A stretch of DNA of 64,000 bases, taken from positions 3,177,736 to 3,241,735 of the forward strand of contig JAWPML010000001.1 of NCBI GenBank assembly GCA_033344915.1. Direction: 5' to 3'. Made by a program: the position numbers and the translations under genes. The DNA is from Acidimicrobiales bacterium (GTDB lineage: Bacteria > Actinomycetota > Acidimicrobiia > Acidimicrobiales > Aldehydirespiratoraceae). Of this stretch, positions 7,628 to 16,698 are shown one piece after another. The number at the start of each line of letters is the position of its first letter. The first letter of the stretch is position 1. The notes beneath the pieces are model-generated. The model was not told the origin of the DNA. It searched no databases and saw nothing but the letters and a program-made list of their open reading frames with translations.

Positions 7628-9004
7628 ATGCGCCTCTACGACACCGAATCCGGCGAGATCCGCCCCCTCGATCTCCGCGACCCCGGCAAGGTCTCGCTCT
7701 ACGCCTGCGGGCCGACCGTGTACGACCATCCCCACCTGGGCCATGCCCGTCAGGCGATGACCTACGACATCGTGCGCCGCTATCTGGAGTGGACCGGGCT
7801 CGAGGTGCACCACGCGGCCAACGTCACCGACATCGACGACAACATCATCAATCGGGCCAACCAGGAGGGCTCGACCGAGCCGGAGATCGCGGCCACCTGG
7901 AAGGACGTCTACGACGCCGCCATCTTCGACGGGCTCGACATCCTCCGCCCCCACACCCGCCCCCACGCGACGGAGTACGTGGACGAGATGGTCGCCTTCA
8001 TCCAGACGTTGGTGGACAACGGCAGCGCCTACGCCACCGACTCCGGCGTCTATCTCCGGGTCGCGTCCGTGGAGGACTACGGCGGGCTCGTGCACCGCTC
8101 GCTCGACGACCTGCGCGAGGGCGCCGGCGCCCGCGTGGAGGTCGACGAGAACAAGGAGGACCCGCTCGACTTCGCGCTCTGGAAGGCCGCCAAGCCGGGC
8201 GAGCCGACCTGGCCGTCGCCGTGGGGCGAGGGCCGACCCGGCTGGCACATCGAGTGCGTCGCCATGAGCCTGGACGTGCTCGGCGACGGGTTCGACCTCC
8301 ACGGCGGCGGCACCGATCTCGTGTTCCCCCACCACACGAACGAGCGGGCCGAGGCGATCGCCGCGGGGCGCGAGTTCGCCCGCCACTGGATGCACAACGC
8401 GATGCTCAACATCGAGGGCGAGAAGATGTCGAAGTCGCTCAACAACTTCCGCACGATCCAGGATCTGCTCGACGAGCATCCACTCAACGGGCGGGCGCTG
8501 CGCCTCCTGCTCCTGCAGACGCACTATCGCAAGACGATGGAGATCAACGCCGAGGTCATGGACCAGGCCCGCGGCGGCATCGAACGCATCGACGCGATGG
8601 CCCGCAAGGCCGCGGCCGCCGGCGTCTCGACCGACGGTGCCACCCTCGACGCCGGTGCCGTCGCGGCGTTCCGCGCCGCGATGGACGACGACATGGGTAC
8701 GCCCGAAGCGGTGGCGACGATCTTCGAGACCGTGCGCCGGGCCAACGCCGCGCTCGACGCCGGTGAGGACGCGTCCGGCCTCGTGGCCACCGTGATCGAC
8801 CTGGCCGACGCGCTCGGCATCCGCGTCGGCGACGCCAGTGGCGGTGGCGACGACGACGCCGAGATCGACGCACTGGTCGCGGCCCGCACCGACGCCCGCT
8901 CGGCGAAGGACTTCGCCGAAGCGGACCGACTGCGCGACGAGCTCACCGCCCGCGGCATCGTCGTCGAGGACACGCCGTCCGGGCCGATCTGGCATCGCGG
9001 GTGA
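7628..9004 (+). CDS. cysS: Cysteine--tRNA ligase
   Basis: The 458-residue enzyme charges tRNA-Cys. It has LYACGPTVYDHPHLGHA (HLGH 36-39), GWHIECVAMS, HGGGTDLVFPHHTNERA, and KMSKS at 266-270. A full C-terminal helical DALR/anticodon region ends in DFAEADRLRDELTARGI, which is diagnostic of CysS and absent from MshC. It begins 20 bp after mshC in the same direction. Unlike mshC it has no obvious leaderless box, so it may be transcribed with mshC. Confidence 0.95.
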   Translation: MRLYDTESGEIRPLDLRDPGKVSLYACGPTVYDHPHLGHARQAMTYDIVRRYLEWTGLEVHHAANVTDIDDNIINRANQEGSTEPEIAATWKDVYDAAIFDGLDILRPHTRPHATEYVDEMVAFIQTLVDNGSAYATDSGVYLRVASVEDYGGLVHRSLDDLREGAGARVEVDENKEDPLDFALWKAAKPGEPTWPSPWGEGRPGWHIECVAMSLDVLGDGFDLHGGGTDLVFPHHTNERAEAIAAGREFARHWMHNAMLNIEGEKMSKSLNNFRTIQDLLDEHPLNGRALRLLLLQTHYRKTMEINAEVMDQARGGIERIDAMARKAAAAGVSTDGATLDAGAVAAFRAAMDDDMGTPEAVATIFETVRRANAALDAGEDASGLVATVIDLADALGIRVGDASGGGDDDAEIDALVAARTDARSAKDFAEADRLRDELTARGIVVEDTPSGPIWHRG

Positions 9005-9024
9005 CCTGACCTAACGTCGCCGGC

Positions 9025-10206
9025 ATGGATCGCGGCGGCGACATACCCGAGGGTCTGGAGATCCTCGACGCCGAGGGTGCCGTCATCGCGTCGGGGCTCG
9101 AGGCTGCCGAGACGTCCGCCGAGGAGCCGGATGACGCCCCACGATCGCGCCGCTGGCCGCTCGTCGTCGGTGCCGCTGCGATCGTCGCGGCCGTCGGCGT
9201 CGTGCTCGTCCTCCTCTTCACCGACGACGAACCGGCCACCGAGCCACCAGCGCCGCTCGGCATGCTCGCCGGCGCCGGACTCACCGTCGCCCCGGAGGGT
9301 GCCGCGACCTACCCGCTTTTCGGCCGCGAGTGGCAGCACGAGCTGATGGTCGGCACCCCGTCCGGGTGGACGTTCATCGATCTGAACACCGGCGCCCAGC
9401 GCACCGTTCCCGTCCCGGACGAGAGCACGACGGACGCGACCGTCCGCGACGGCACGGTCTTCGTCCTCGTCGACGACACGGTCCACCGACTCGAGGGAGA
9501 CCGGCTGACCGAAGTCTGGACCGCCGACGTTTCGGCCTTGTTCAGCTCTGTCGCCCTCGCGAACGGCATCGCCGTGCTCGAGAACCGCGAGAGCGGGCCC
9601 CGGATGTTCGACGTCGCGACCGGAACGGAACTCCAGCCGGGCCCGAGTCGGAGGATCGTGCTCGCCGCCGGCCTTGCCTACGCCCAGCACGGGCAGCACA
9701 TCCTCGCCTTCGACGGCTCGGGCACGCCGTCGACGTGGGCCACCGGGGAGCTGCTGGCCGCGGGCGCCTCGGCCGTCATCTGGCGGTCCTGCGACGGCAC
9801 GGACTGCACCTTCTGGGCGGGGACACCCGAGGACCCGCACGCCGCACAACTCGACACGACGACCGCTCGCCATGTCTTCCTCGAACGCCCCGACTACTAC
9901 GCCGAGTTTCTCACGCTCGAGATTGAGCTGATGAGCCCGACCGGACGGCTTGCCTGGTCGATCAGCTCGGATCCGAGCACGTTCGAGTTCGAGTTCGAAC
10001 TCGTCGATCTCATCACGGGCGACTTCACCCTCATCGAGCTCGCGGAGTCGGCCGGCGGCCTCGGAGTGTTCGACCCCAGCGAGTCTGTATTTGTCATCCA
10101 CGCGGACGGCGAGGTGCTGGTCGTCGACACGGCCACGGGATCGGTCGTCGCCATACCGGGAGTGGAGGCGAGCTCCGGCACGCTCCTCTTCGTACCGTCC
10201 GGCTGA
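9025..10206 (+). CDS. Membrane-anchored protein with probable beta-propeller ectodomain
   Basis: I do not recognise a named family. The 393-residue protein has a short cytoplasmic N terminus, one membrane helix (about residues 48-68, WPLVVGAAAIVAAVGVVLVL) and a long extracellular part. That part contains repeated short beta motifs such as TVFVLVDDTVHRLEGDRL and LAYAQHGQHILAFDG, which suggest propeller blades. The start is the ATG 7 nt after TAACGT (9012-9017); the same 18-nt start context recurs at the next gene. Type II membrane topology is inferred. Confidence 0.7.
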   Translation: MDRGGDIPEGLEILDAEGAVIASGLEAAETSAEEPDDAPRSRRWPLVVGAAAIVAAVGVVLVLLFTDDEPATEPPAPLGMLAGAGLTVAPEGAATYPLFGREWQHELMVGTPSGWTFIDLNTGAQRTVPVPDESTTDATVRDGTVFVLVDDTVHRLEGDRLTEVWTADVSALFSSVALANGIAVLENRESGPRMFDVATGTELQPGPSRRIVLAAGLAYAQHGQHILAFDGSGTPSTWATGELLAAGASAVIWRSCDGTDCTFWAGTPEDPHAAQLDTTTARHVFLERPDYYAEFLTLEIELMSPTGRLAWSISSDPSTFEFEFELVDLITGDFTLIELAESAGGLGVFDPSESVFVIHADGEVLVVDTATGSVVAIPGVEASSGTLLFVPSG

Positions 10207-10224
10207 GCGCCTAACGTCGCCGGC

Positions 10225-11292
10225 ATGCCGATCCTCGATCCGCCGGCCACGCTCCACCCCCTTCCACCCCAGCCCGCGGGCGTCCCCTGGCCCACCGACG
10301 AGTGGCCGACCGGACCGCTCCCCGACCATGTGGACAGCGCCGCGCTCGACCGGCTGCTCGACCGGGCCTTCGGCCCCGAGCCCGAGCCCGAGTTCGGCGA
10401 GTCGGCGGCCACGCTCGTCGTCCACGAGGGGCGGCTCGTCGTCGAGCGCTACGGGCCGAACGCCGATGCCTCCACGCCGCTCCTCTCATGGTCGATGGCG
10501 AAGTCGGTCACCCATGCGCTCGTCGGCCTGCTCGTGGACCGCGGCGAACTGGATCCCCACGCGCCGGCGGCCGTGCCCGAGTGGACGGCGGACGATCCCC
10601 GCGCCGCGATCACCCTGCACCAGATGCTGCGCATGGTCGACGGCCTCGAGTTCAACGAGGCCTACGCGATCCCCGAGCACGGCGAGGAGGCGGCCTGGTC
10701 ACACTGCATCGACATGCTCTTCGGCGCCGGCACCGACAACCCGGCGGCCTACACCGCGGCGCGCCCGGCCGCTCACGAGCCGGACACGGTCTTCAACTAC
10801 TCCAGCGGCACGACCAACCTCCTCGCCCGGATCGTGGGCGACCACATCGGTCGTGGCAACGAGGCCCGGGCCTGGATGCACGAACACCTCTTCGGTCCGA
10901 TCGGCATGCACAGCGCCGACCCGACGTTCGACACCGCCGGCAACTTCATCGGGAGCTCCTACCTCCACGCGACCGCCCGCGACTGGGCTCGGTTCGGGTT
11001 GCTGTACCTGCGGGGCGGTGAGTGGGACGGTCGACAGCTCATCAACCGCGAGTGGGTCGACGACGCCCGCACCACACGGGCCCGCGACGAGGACGGCGGC
11101 GAGTACGGCGCCCACTGGTGGACGTATCCCGACGGACGCGGCCGCTTCTTCTGCAGCGGCTTCGAGTGGCAGCGGGTCGCCTGCGTGCCGTCGTCGGATC
11201 TGGTCGTCGTGCGCCTCGGCACCACGCCGGAGGACGACTACCCGACCCTCGTGACCTGGTTCGACGAGCTGATCGCCCACTTCGACCACTGA
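10225..11292 (+). CDS. Serine hydrolase of the beta-lactamase / penicillin-binding-protein fold
   Basis: The 355-residue protein has the class C-type catalytic motifs SMAK (S90, K93) and NYSSG (Y192), and a C-terminal substrate-pocket strand. No signal peptide is visible, so it is probably cytoplasmic, like many EstB-type esterases or D-aminopeptidases. The ATG lies 7 nt after TAACGT (10212-10217), with the context cctaacgtcgccggcatg shared with the gene before it. The true substrate is unknown; resistance to beta-lactams should not be assumed. Confidence 0.85.
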   Translation: MPILDPPATLHPLPPQPAGVPWPTDEWPTGPLPDHVDSAALDRLLDRAFGPEPEPEFGESAATLVVHEGRLVVERYGPNADASTPLLSWSMAKSVTHALVGLLVDRGELDPHAPAAVPEWTADDPRAAITLHQMLRMVDGLEFNEAYAIPEHGEEAAWSHCIDMLFGAGTDNPAAYTAARPAAHEPDTVFNYSSGTTNLLARIVGDHIGRGNEARAWMHEHLFGPIGMHSADPTFDTAGNFIGSSYLHATARDWARFGLLYLRGGEWDGRQLINREWVDDARTTRARDEDGGEYGAHWWTYPDGRGRFFCSGFEWQRVACVPSSDLVVVRLGTTPEDDYPTLVTWFDELIAHFDH

Positions 11293-11329
11293 CCTCATCG
11301 TCGGGGCACGTGCCGCCGATGGAACCGAT

Positions 11330-13234
11330 GTGGGAGAGGTTTCCGAGACTCGTCGATGGCGGGGCCGACCGTGGCTCAGCCGGACCATTCGCCTCACCGC
11401 GCACGCGATTCCGTTCGTCGTGGTCACCGCCGCGATCTGGAAGGTCCACAGTTCGCTACCCACGCCCGACAACCGCACGGAAGCGATCCTTCGCTGGGTC
11501 GGCTTCTCGATCCTCTCGACCGCGGCCCTGATCTGGCTGGACAAGCTCGCCCGCCGCCTCCTCCCGCTCGCCACCCTCTTCAAGCTGTCGCTGATCTTCC
11601 CCGACGAAGCGCCGTCGCGATTCTCGATCGCCCTGCGCCAGAACACCACGCGCAGCCTCCAACGGGAGCTCGAAGCGGGCGAGCTCGACCCGGGCACTCC
11701 CCAGGAGGCGGCGGAGCTGCTACTCACCCTCGTGGCGGAGCTGAGTCGGCACGACCGGCTCACCCGTGGCCATGCGGAGCGGGTCCGGGCGTACGCGGAG
11801 ATGGTCGGCGCGGAGATCGGGTTGACCGACGAGGAACGATCGAAGCTCCAGTGGGCCGCCCTGCTCCACGACATCGGCAAGCTGAAGGTGCCCGCGTCGA
11901 TCCTGAACAAGACCGGCCGCCCGACGCCGCGCGAGTGGGAGCGGCTCAAGACCCATCCCGACGAGGGGTGGGCGCTGATCGCACCCTTGCGGCCGTGGCT
12001 CGGCGAGTGGGCGCGAGCCGTCCGCGATCACCACGAACGGTGGGATGGAGGCGGCTACCCCCGAGGGCTCGCGGGGACGCAGATCTCGCGGGCGGGTCGC
12101 ATCGTCGCGGTGGTCGACGCGTTCGACGTCATGACCTCGACGCGCTCGTACAAGGAGCCGATGTCGGTCGCAGACGCACGGGCCGAGCTGGCATCGTGCG
12201 CGGGATCCCACTTCGACGCCGAGATCGTCCGCGCCTTCCTCGCGGTCGGCATCGGACGTCTGCGCCTCGTCATGGGGCCGCTCAGCTGGTTGGCACAACT
12301 TCCCGCGGTCGCCCGCCTCCCGGTCGGACAGATCCCGACCGCCGCAGTCTCGACGGCAGCCGCCGCGACCGTCGCCGTCGCGTCCGCGGTCGTGCCGCCC
12401 GCCGCGGTGGAGGAGGCGCCGCCCGCTGCGTCACGCGAGGTCGCAACCGTCGAGCCCGCCGAGGACGTCACCCCGCCGGACACCGGTCGCGTCGAACCGG
12501 TGGTCATCGTGACCAGTACGACCACGACCACCGAACCACCCACGACGACCGCAGCACCGACGACGACCGAGCCGCCGACGACCACCGCCTCCACCACGAC
12601 GCGACCCCCCACCACCACGACAACGACCACGACGACCACGACCACGACGACCACGACCACCACCGCGCCGCCGACCACGACCACGGTGGCGTTGGATCCA
12701 CTGGCGCAGGCCTACCTGGGCAGCAACGGTGAGGGGCCGACAGCCTCGGTCCTGCCGTTGAGCGGACCGCCGACCGCGGCGACCCTGCCCAACTACGACA
12801 CCGAGCTGAACGAGGATCCGGGACGCACCATCGCGCGCTCGAACGAGATCGGCACGGAAGTCAGCTCCCCCGAAGCACAGGTGTGGGCCCTGCACTTCGC
12901 GTCGGCCTGGCCGGCAACCGGCACCCCGAGCGTCGAGATCTGGGTGGCCGCCGCAGGCTTCGCCGAGGGCAGCCGGAGCGCGTTCACCGTGCATCTCGCG
13001 GAGTGTGACGCGGTCGACTCCTGTGTATCGCTCGGCAAGAAGACGACCGCGTTCGACCAGGACGACTTCGGCGACGATTTCGGCCGGGTGTCCGTCGTTC
13101 TCCCGCCGATCGACGAGGTCATCGACGCCGACCACTGGGTTGCGATCGGGATCACGGTTCCGATGTCGTCGGATGACGACGTGTGGCTCGCGTTCGACAC
13201 GACGAGCTACCCCGCCCGCGGCTACCTGAACTGA
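11330..13234 (+). CDS. HD-GYP phosphodiesterase-like protein with Thr-rich stalk and C-terminal beta domain
   Basis: This 634-residue protein has two N-terminal membrane helices (about 22-38 and 55-72) and an HD-GYP domain (about 125-310). The domain carries LLHDIGKLKVP (H180, D181) and HHERWDGGGYP (234-244), the motifs of cyclic-di-GMP phosphodiesterases. A hydrophobic stretch (335-358), a Thr/Pro tract (about 396-452) and a 170-residue beta-rich domain follow. If 335-358 spans the membrane, the enzyme is cytoplasmic and the tail extracellular. It starts at GTG; no in-frame start lies just upstream. Confidence 0.82.
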   Translation: MGEVSETRRWRGRPWLSRTIRLTAHAIPFVVVTAAIWKVHSSLPTPDNRTEAILRWVGFSILSTAALIWLDKLARRLLPLATLFKLSLIFPDEAPSRFSIALRQNTTRSLQRELEAGELDPGTPQEAAELLLTLVAELSRHDRLTRGHAERVRAYAEMVGAEIGLTDEERSKLQWAALLHDIGKLKVPASILNKTGRPTPREWERLKTHPDEGWALIAPLRPWLGEWARAVRDHHERWDGGGYPRGLAGTQISRAGRIVAVVDAFDVMTSTRSYKEPMSVADARAELASCAGSHFDAEIVRAFLAVGIGRLRLVMGPLSWLAQLPAVARLPVGQIPTAAVSTAAAATVAVASAVVPPAAVEEAPPAASREVATVEPAEDVTPPDTGRVEPVVIVTSTTTTTEPPTTTAAPTTTEPPTTTASTTTRPPTTTTTTTTTTTTTTTTTTAPPTTTTVALDPLAQAYLGSNGEGPTASVLPLSGPPTAATLPNYDTELNEDPGRTIARSNEIGTEVSSPEAQVWALHFASAWPATGTPSVEIWVAAAGFAEGSRSAFTVHLAECDAVDSCVSLGKKTTAFDQDDFGDDFGRVSVVLPPIDEVIDADHWVAIGITVPMSSDDDVWLAFDTTSYPARGYLN

Positions 13235-13237
13235 CGA

Positions 13238-14773
13238 TCAGCCCTCGGGATCACCGAGCGCGTAGATGAAGCCGGCCCGCGTGCCGACGACGATCCGGCC
13301 GTCCCAGACCGCCGGCGTCGACTCGATACAGCCGCCGAGTTCGACCTCCCACAGCGGTGTCGGTTCGACCATCGTGTCGCTCACGTCGAAGCCGCGGAGC
13401 ACGCCGGCACAATCGCCCTGGATCCAGACATCGTCGACGATGACCGGCGAAGCCCACGTCGGCCCCGGAAGTTCGAGGCTCCACCGCTCCTCGCCGGTGT
13501 CGCGATCGAGTCCCAGCACCTTGCCGGTGTCGGTCGGCACGATGAGGAGGTCGCGGTGCAGACCCGGCGTCGCCCACACACCCGAGTCGAGACGGGGTCG
13601 CTCGTCCACCCCCCAGACGAGGGGATCGTCCGGGTTCGACGGGTCGAGTTTGATGATCTGGCCGACCTCCTGGCTGCGGGCGTTGCCCCGCTCGTACTCG
13701 ATGCCGGCATAGATCATCCCGAACTCGTCGATCACCAGCGACGCATCGATGTCGTCGCCGGCCCAGTAGCGCAGCACCCGGGTCGGCTCGACGCCGGCGT
13801 CGAGGTCGGTGATGTCCCACCCCTGGATCAGTCCGCCGGAGTTCGCGAAGTAGACGACGTTGCCGCTGATCGCGACGGAGTTCTCGATCGAGACATTGCC
13901 GCCGACGAGGCGGAGGAGTTCGTCGTCCCAGCCGGGGGTGTTGAAGACCAGCTCCGGCGCCACCGTGACGAAGCCGTCCGCGTCGTAGCCGCGATTCAGC
14001 TTCACGATGTGGAACTGGGAGTTCTCGCCACCGATGAAGAGATAGTCGTCGATGACGAGGCCGGCACCGTCCCAGTCGTTGTTCCACCGGGTCGGGGACA
14101 CGTCCGTCGCGCTCAGCGCCCACAGCTCCTCCGGCTCGGCCCGGTCGAACGCGACGACCCGGTAGAAGTTGTCGCGACTCCCCGTGTAGAGCAGCGGGTA
14201 GCCATCGGGGTCGATCGTGACGGATCCCTTGATGATGTCGCCGGTCGGGAAATCGGGCAGGAGGCGCCGGCCGTCGTCGGCGGCGAGGAAGTGCACGTTG
14301 CGGCTGTAGGCCCCGAGCGCCACCCAGGTCTCGCCCTCGTACTCGAAGATCGAGGGCTGCCCGGTCCACCCGGACCCGCACCAGTTGATCACCTGCGAGC
14401 CGACGGACGAGTTCGAACACATCGCCCCGTCCTCCGGGAACCGCCACACCACCTCGGGCGCGGCCGGCACCGGGCCCGCGCCGTAGAACGTGCGGGTCGG
14501 GTTGCCGCGGAACGTGAGGAGACCCTCGACGGTGTCGCCCCACGGCTGACTCGACGATGCGGGGTCGACCCATCCGTCGTACGGCGGAAGCGTCGTCGTG
14601 GTCGTCGTGGTCGTGGTCGTGGTCGATGTCGTCGGGACGGTGGTGGTGGCTGACGTCGCGTCGACGGACCCACCCGTCTCGTCATCGGTCGACGCCGGCC
14701 AGATCAGGGTGAGAACCAGCAGGATCGCGACGCCCGCCAGCCCGATGTTGAGCCGCCGAACGATGGCGCTCAA
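13238..14773 (-). CDS. Secreted or anchored PQQ-type beta-propeller protein
   Basis: The 511-residue protein has one N-terminal membrane helix (about 10-26), a Thr-rich linker (residues 41-62) and a large domain of repeated blades such as GKVLGLDRDTGEERWSLELPG, like PQQ-enzyme propellers. No quinoprotein catalytic residues can be assigned, so a binding or scaffold role is likely. The best-fitting start is TTG at 14773. It converges with the HD-GYP gene 3 bp away; both carry Thr stalks. Confidence 0.75.
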   Translation of the reverse strand: MSAIVRRLNIGLAGVAILLVLTLIWPASTDDETGGSVDATSATTTVPTTSTTTTTTTTTTTLPPYDGWVDPASSSQPWGDTVEGLLTFRGNPTRTFYGAGPVPAAPEVVWRFPEDGAMCSNSSVGSQVINWCGSGWTGQPSIFEYEGETWVALGAYSRNVHFLAADDGRRLLPDFPTGDIIKGSVTIDPDGYPLLYTGSRDNFYRVVAFDRAEPEELWALSATDVSPTRWNNDWDGAGLVIDDYLFIGGENSQFHIVKLNRGYDADGFVTVAPELVFNTPGWDDELLRLVGGNVSIENSVAISGNVVYFANSGGLIQGWDITDLDAGVEPTRVLRYWAGDDIDASLVIDEFGMIYAGIEYERGNARSQEVGQIIKLDPSNPDDPLVWGVDERPRLDSGVWATPGLHRDLLIVPTDTGKVLGLDRDTGEERWSLELPGPTWASPVIVDDVWIQGDCAGVLRGFDVSDTMVEPTPLWEVELGGCIESTPAVWDGRIVVGTRAGFIYALGDPEG

Positions 14774-15504
14774 ACCACCAGTCGGAGCTGATGAACCGTA
14801 GGCTCCGAGTCATGACCGTCCGTGCCACGCCGCCCACCCGCGTTCTGTTGTGGCGTGGCGCGACGCGGGCGTGCGCGGTGTGCGGACGGCGCGGCCTGAC
14901 CCGCCGATGGGTGGCGCTGGCGGACACGTGTCCGCGATGCGGGTTCGAGTTCGAGCGCAAGCCGGGGCACTTCGTCGGCGCCGTCGGCATCAACACGATC
15001 GTCGTCTTCGGGCTGATCCTGATCTCGATCGTCACCGGCGTGATCCTGATGTGGCCGCGCCCCGAGGCCGCGCCGCTCCTCGCCGTCGCCCTTCCCATCG
15101 CGATCATCATGCCGTGGCTCTTCCACGCCACCGCCAAGACCATCTGGGTCGCGATCGACCTCGGCATGAAGCCGCTCGAGGCCGGCGAGGCCCTCGGCGG
15201 ACCCGAGGAACGCGCGACGCAGAAGGGGTGACCGAGCCGTCCGAACGGCATCGGGAAGATCGTCCAGCTCACGGCGGGGCGCCCAGGGCGCGCGGCCCAC
15301 GTCGACCTGGTCGTCGCGACGATCGACCAGCGTCCACCCGGACGGCGGCTTGGAACGGGCGAGGTGCTCGGCGCACAACGCGGCGCCGTAGCGCGCCCCG
15401 GTCGGATCATCGAGCGAGACCAGTTCGGCACGACGCTCCGACCGGTGCAGCAACAACACCCCGGCCCGAGGACGAGAACATCCAGGGCGAGCGCACGTTG
15501 CCAT
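14770..15504 (-). CDS. DUF3499-like small zinc-site protein; C-terminal extent uncertain
   Basis: The N-terminal 65 residues (MATCARPGCSRPRAGVLLL, later ALCAEHLARSKPPSGWTLVD) resemble the actinobacterial DUF3499 family, with a CxxxxC and a C..H pair that could bind metal. The start is supported by a TACCTT box (15511-15516, minus strand) 6 nt upstream of the ATG. Family members are roughly 100-130 residues, but no stop occurs until 14770, so the frame stays open across the whole DUF983 gene. The last 140 residues look like antisense translation. The real end is unclear: read-through, frameshift or true overlap. Confidence 0.5.
   Translation of the reverse strand: MATCARPGCSRPRAGVLLLHRSERRAELVSLDDPTGARYGAALCAEHLARSKPPSGWTLVDRRDDQVDVGRAPWAPRRELDDLPDAVRTARSPLLRRAFLGSAEGLAGLERLHAEVDRDPDGLGGGVEEPRHDDRDGKGDGEERRGLGARPHQDHAGDDRDQDQPEDDDRVDADGADEVPRLALELEPASRTRVRQRHPSAGQAAPSAHRARPRRATPQQNAGGRRGTDGHDSEPTVHQLRLVV
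14812..15231 (+). CDS. DUF983 family zinc-ribbon membrane protein
   Basis: The 139-residue protein has a zinc ribbon (CAVCGRRGL, then DTCPRCGFEFERKPGHF) followed by two membrane helices (INTIVVFGLILISIVTGVIL and LLAVALPIAIIMPWLF), the DUF983 architecture. The ATG at 14812 is preferred over one seven codons upstream because a TAGGCT box (14799-14804) lies 7 nt before it. The whole gene lies inside the long opposite-strand frame 14770-15504. Some DUF983 proteins sit near cytochrome oxidase genes, but the function is not established. Confidence 0.82.
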   Translation: MTVRATPPTRVLLWRGATRACAVCGRRGLTRRWVALADTCPRCGFEFERKPGHFVGAVGINTIVVFGLILISIVTGVILMWPRPEAAPLLAVALPIAIIMPWLFHATAKTIWVAIDLGMKPLEAGEALGGPEERATQKG

Positions 15505-15568
15505 GGGCTGAAGGTACAAGCGGCTCGAGCTCAACCGGTGGACAGGCGCGCTGACTACGATCGCCGCG

Positions 15569-16249
15569 ATGATCGTTGCGTTCGATGCCGACGACACGCT
15601 GTGGCACAACGAGGACAAGTTCCAGGAGACCCACCGTGAGTTCGAGGCCCTCCTCGCGCCCTGGGCGGACGCCGAGACGGTGGAGGCCCATCTCACGGAG
15701 GTCCAGCGGGCCAACCTCCCCCGCTACGGGTTCGGTGCGAAGGCGTACATGCTCTCCATGATGGAGGCCGCGCTCGACATCTCGGATCACGAGGCGCCGC
15801 CCGAGACGATCCGCGAGATCATCCGTCTCGGCCAGGCGATCCTCGATCGGCCGACCGAGCTGCTCGAGGGTGTGCACGACGTGCTGGAATCGCTCGCCCA
15901 TCTTCCGTTGATGTTGATCACCAAGGGTGACCTCTACGCACAGCACGCGAGCATCGAGAAGAGCGGACTGTCCGAGTACTTCTGGCGGATCGACGTCGTC
16001 GCCCACAAGGACCCCGGCACCTACGCCGAGGTCCTCGAACGCCACGCCGTCCCCGTGGAGAAGTTCGTCATGGTGGGTAATTCGGTGAAGTCGGACGTCC
16101 TCCCCGTGATCGAACTCGGCGGACGGGCGGTCCACGTCCCGTACCACGTCACCTGGTCCCTCGAACAGGTCGACCACGACCCGGACCACGAGTTTCCGAC
16201 CCTCGACCGTCTGACCGACCTACCCGACCTCCTGGAGACCTGGACATGA
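15569..16249 (+). CDS. HAD-superfamily hydrolase
   Basis: The 226-residue protein shows the four HAD motifs: DADDTLW (nucleophile D6, acid D8), LITKGD (motif II), the lysine in VVAHKDPGTY (motif III) and MVGNSVKSDV (motif IV). The helical cap after motif I indicates subfamily I. Phosphatase or related activity on a small metabolite is expected. The ATG is 7 nt after TACGAT (15556-15561). Its stop overlaps the DUF3291 start by 4 nt, giving a coupled three-gene run to 17051. Confidence 0.9.
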   Translation: MIVAFDADDTLWHNEDKFQETHREFEALLAPWADAETVEAHLTEVQRANLPRYGFGAKAYMLSMMEAALDISDHEAPPETIREIIRLGQAILDRPTELLEGVHDVLESLAHLPLMLITKGDLYAQHASIEKSGLSEYFWRIDVVAHKDPGTYAEVLERHAVPVEKFVMVGNSVKSDVLPVIELGGRAVHVPYHVTWSLEQVDHDPDHEFPTLDRLTDLPDLLETWT

Positions 16250-16698
16250 CCGGATGGCATCTCGCCCAACTCAACGTGGCCACGCTGCGACAGCCGATCG
16301 ACCATCCGGACACCGCGGAGTTCACCGACAATCTCGACCCGGTGAACGCGGCCGCCGAGGCGAGCCCCGGCTATGTCTGGCGACTCCAGGACGAGAGCGG
16401 CAACGCCACGTCGTTCCAACGCGACGGCGACCCCCTGCGCATCCCCAACCTGACGGTCTGGGAGTCGATCGACGCGCTGAAGGACTATCTGTACGGGGAC
16501 GCGCACGTGCCGTTCCTGCGCAAGCGTCGTCAGTGGTTCGAGGCGCACGCCGAGGCGCATTTCGTCATGTGGTGGATCCCGGCGGGCCACATCCCGACGC
16601 TCGAGGAAGCCGAAGCGCGCCTGGCGACGCTGCAGGCCGAGGGTCCGACGCCCGACGCGTTCACCTTCGCGACGTCGTTCGACCCGCCGTCCGGATGA
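16246..16698 (+). CDS. DUF3291 family protein
   Basis: The 150-residue protein begins WHLAQLNVATLRQP and contains FTDNLDPVNAAAEASPGYVWRL, matching the DUF3291 signature. The family has a ferredoxin-like dimeric barrel and no settled function. It is joined by ATGA overlaps to the HAD gene before it and the metallopeptidase-like gene after it, so the three are co-expressed. Confidence 0.85.
   Translation: MTGWHLAQLNVATLRQPIDHPDTAEFTDNLDPVNAAAEASPGYVWRLQDESGNATSFQRDGDPLRIPNLTVWESIDALKDYLYGDAHVPFLRKRRQWFEAHAEAHFVMWWIPAGHIPTLEEAEARLATLQAEGPTPDAFTFATSFDPPSG

Noticed and set aside
10225..11292. Antibiotic-resistance beta-lactamase
   Set aside because: The SxxK and Tyr motifs fit the broad esterase/peptidase group; no signal peptide is present, so periplasmic or secreted beta-lactamase action is unlikely.
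12591..12660. Possible CRISPR or tandem-repeat array in ACC/ACG runs
   Set aside because: The repeats are in frame, code for Thr, and have no spacers; they are a protein stalk.
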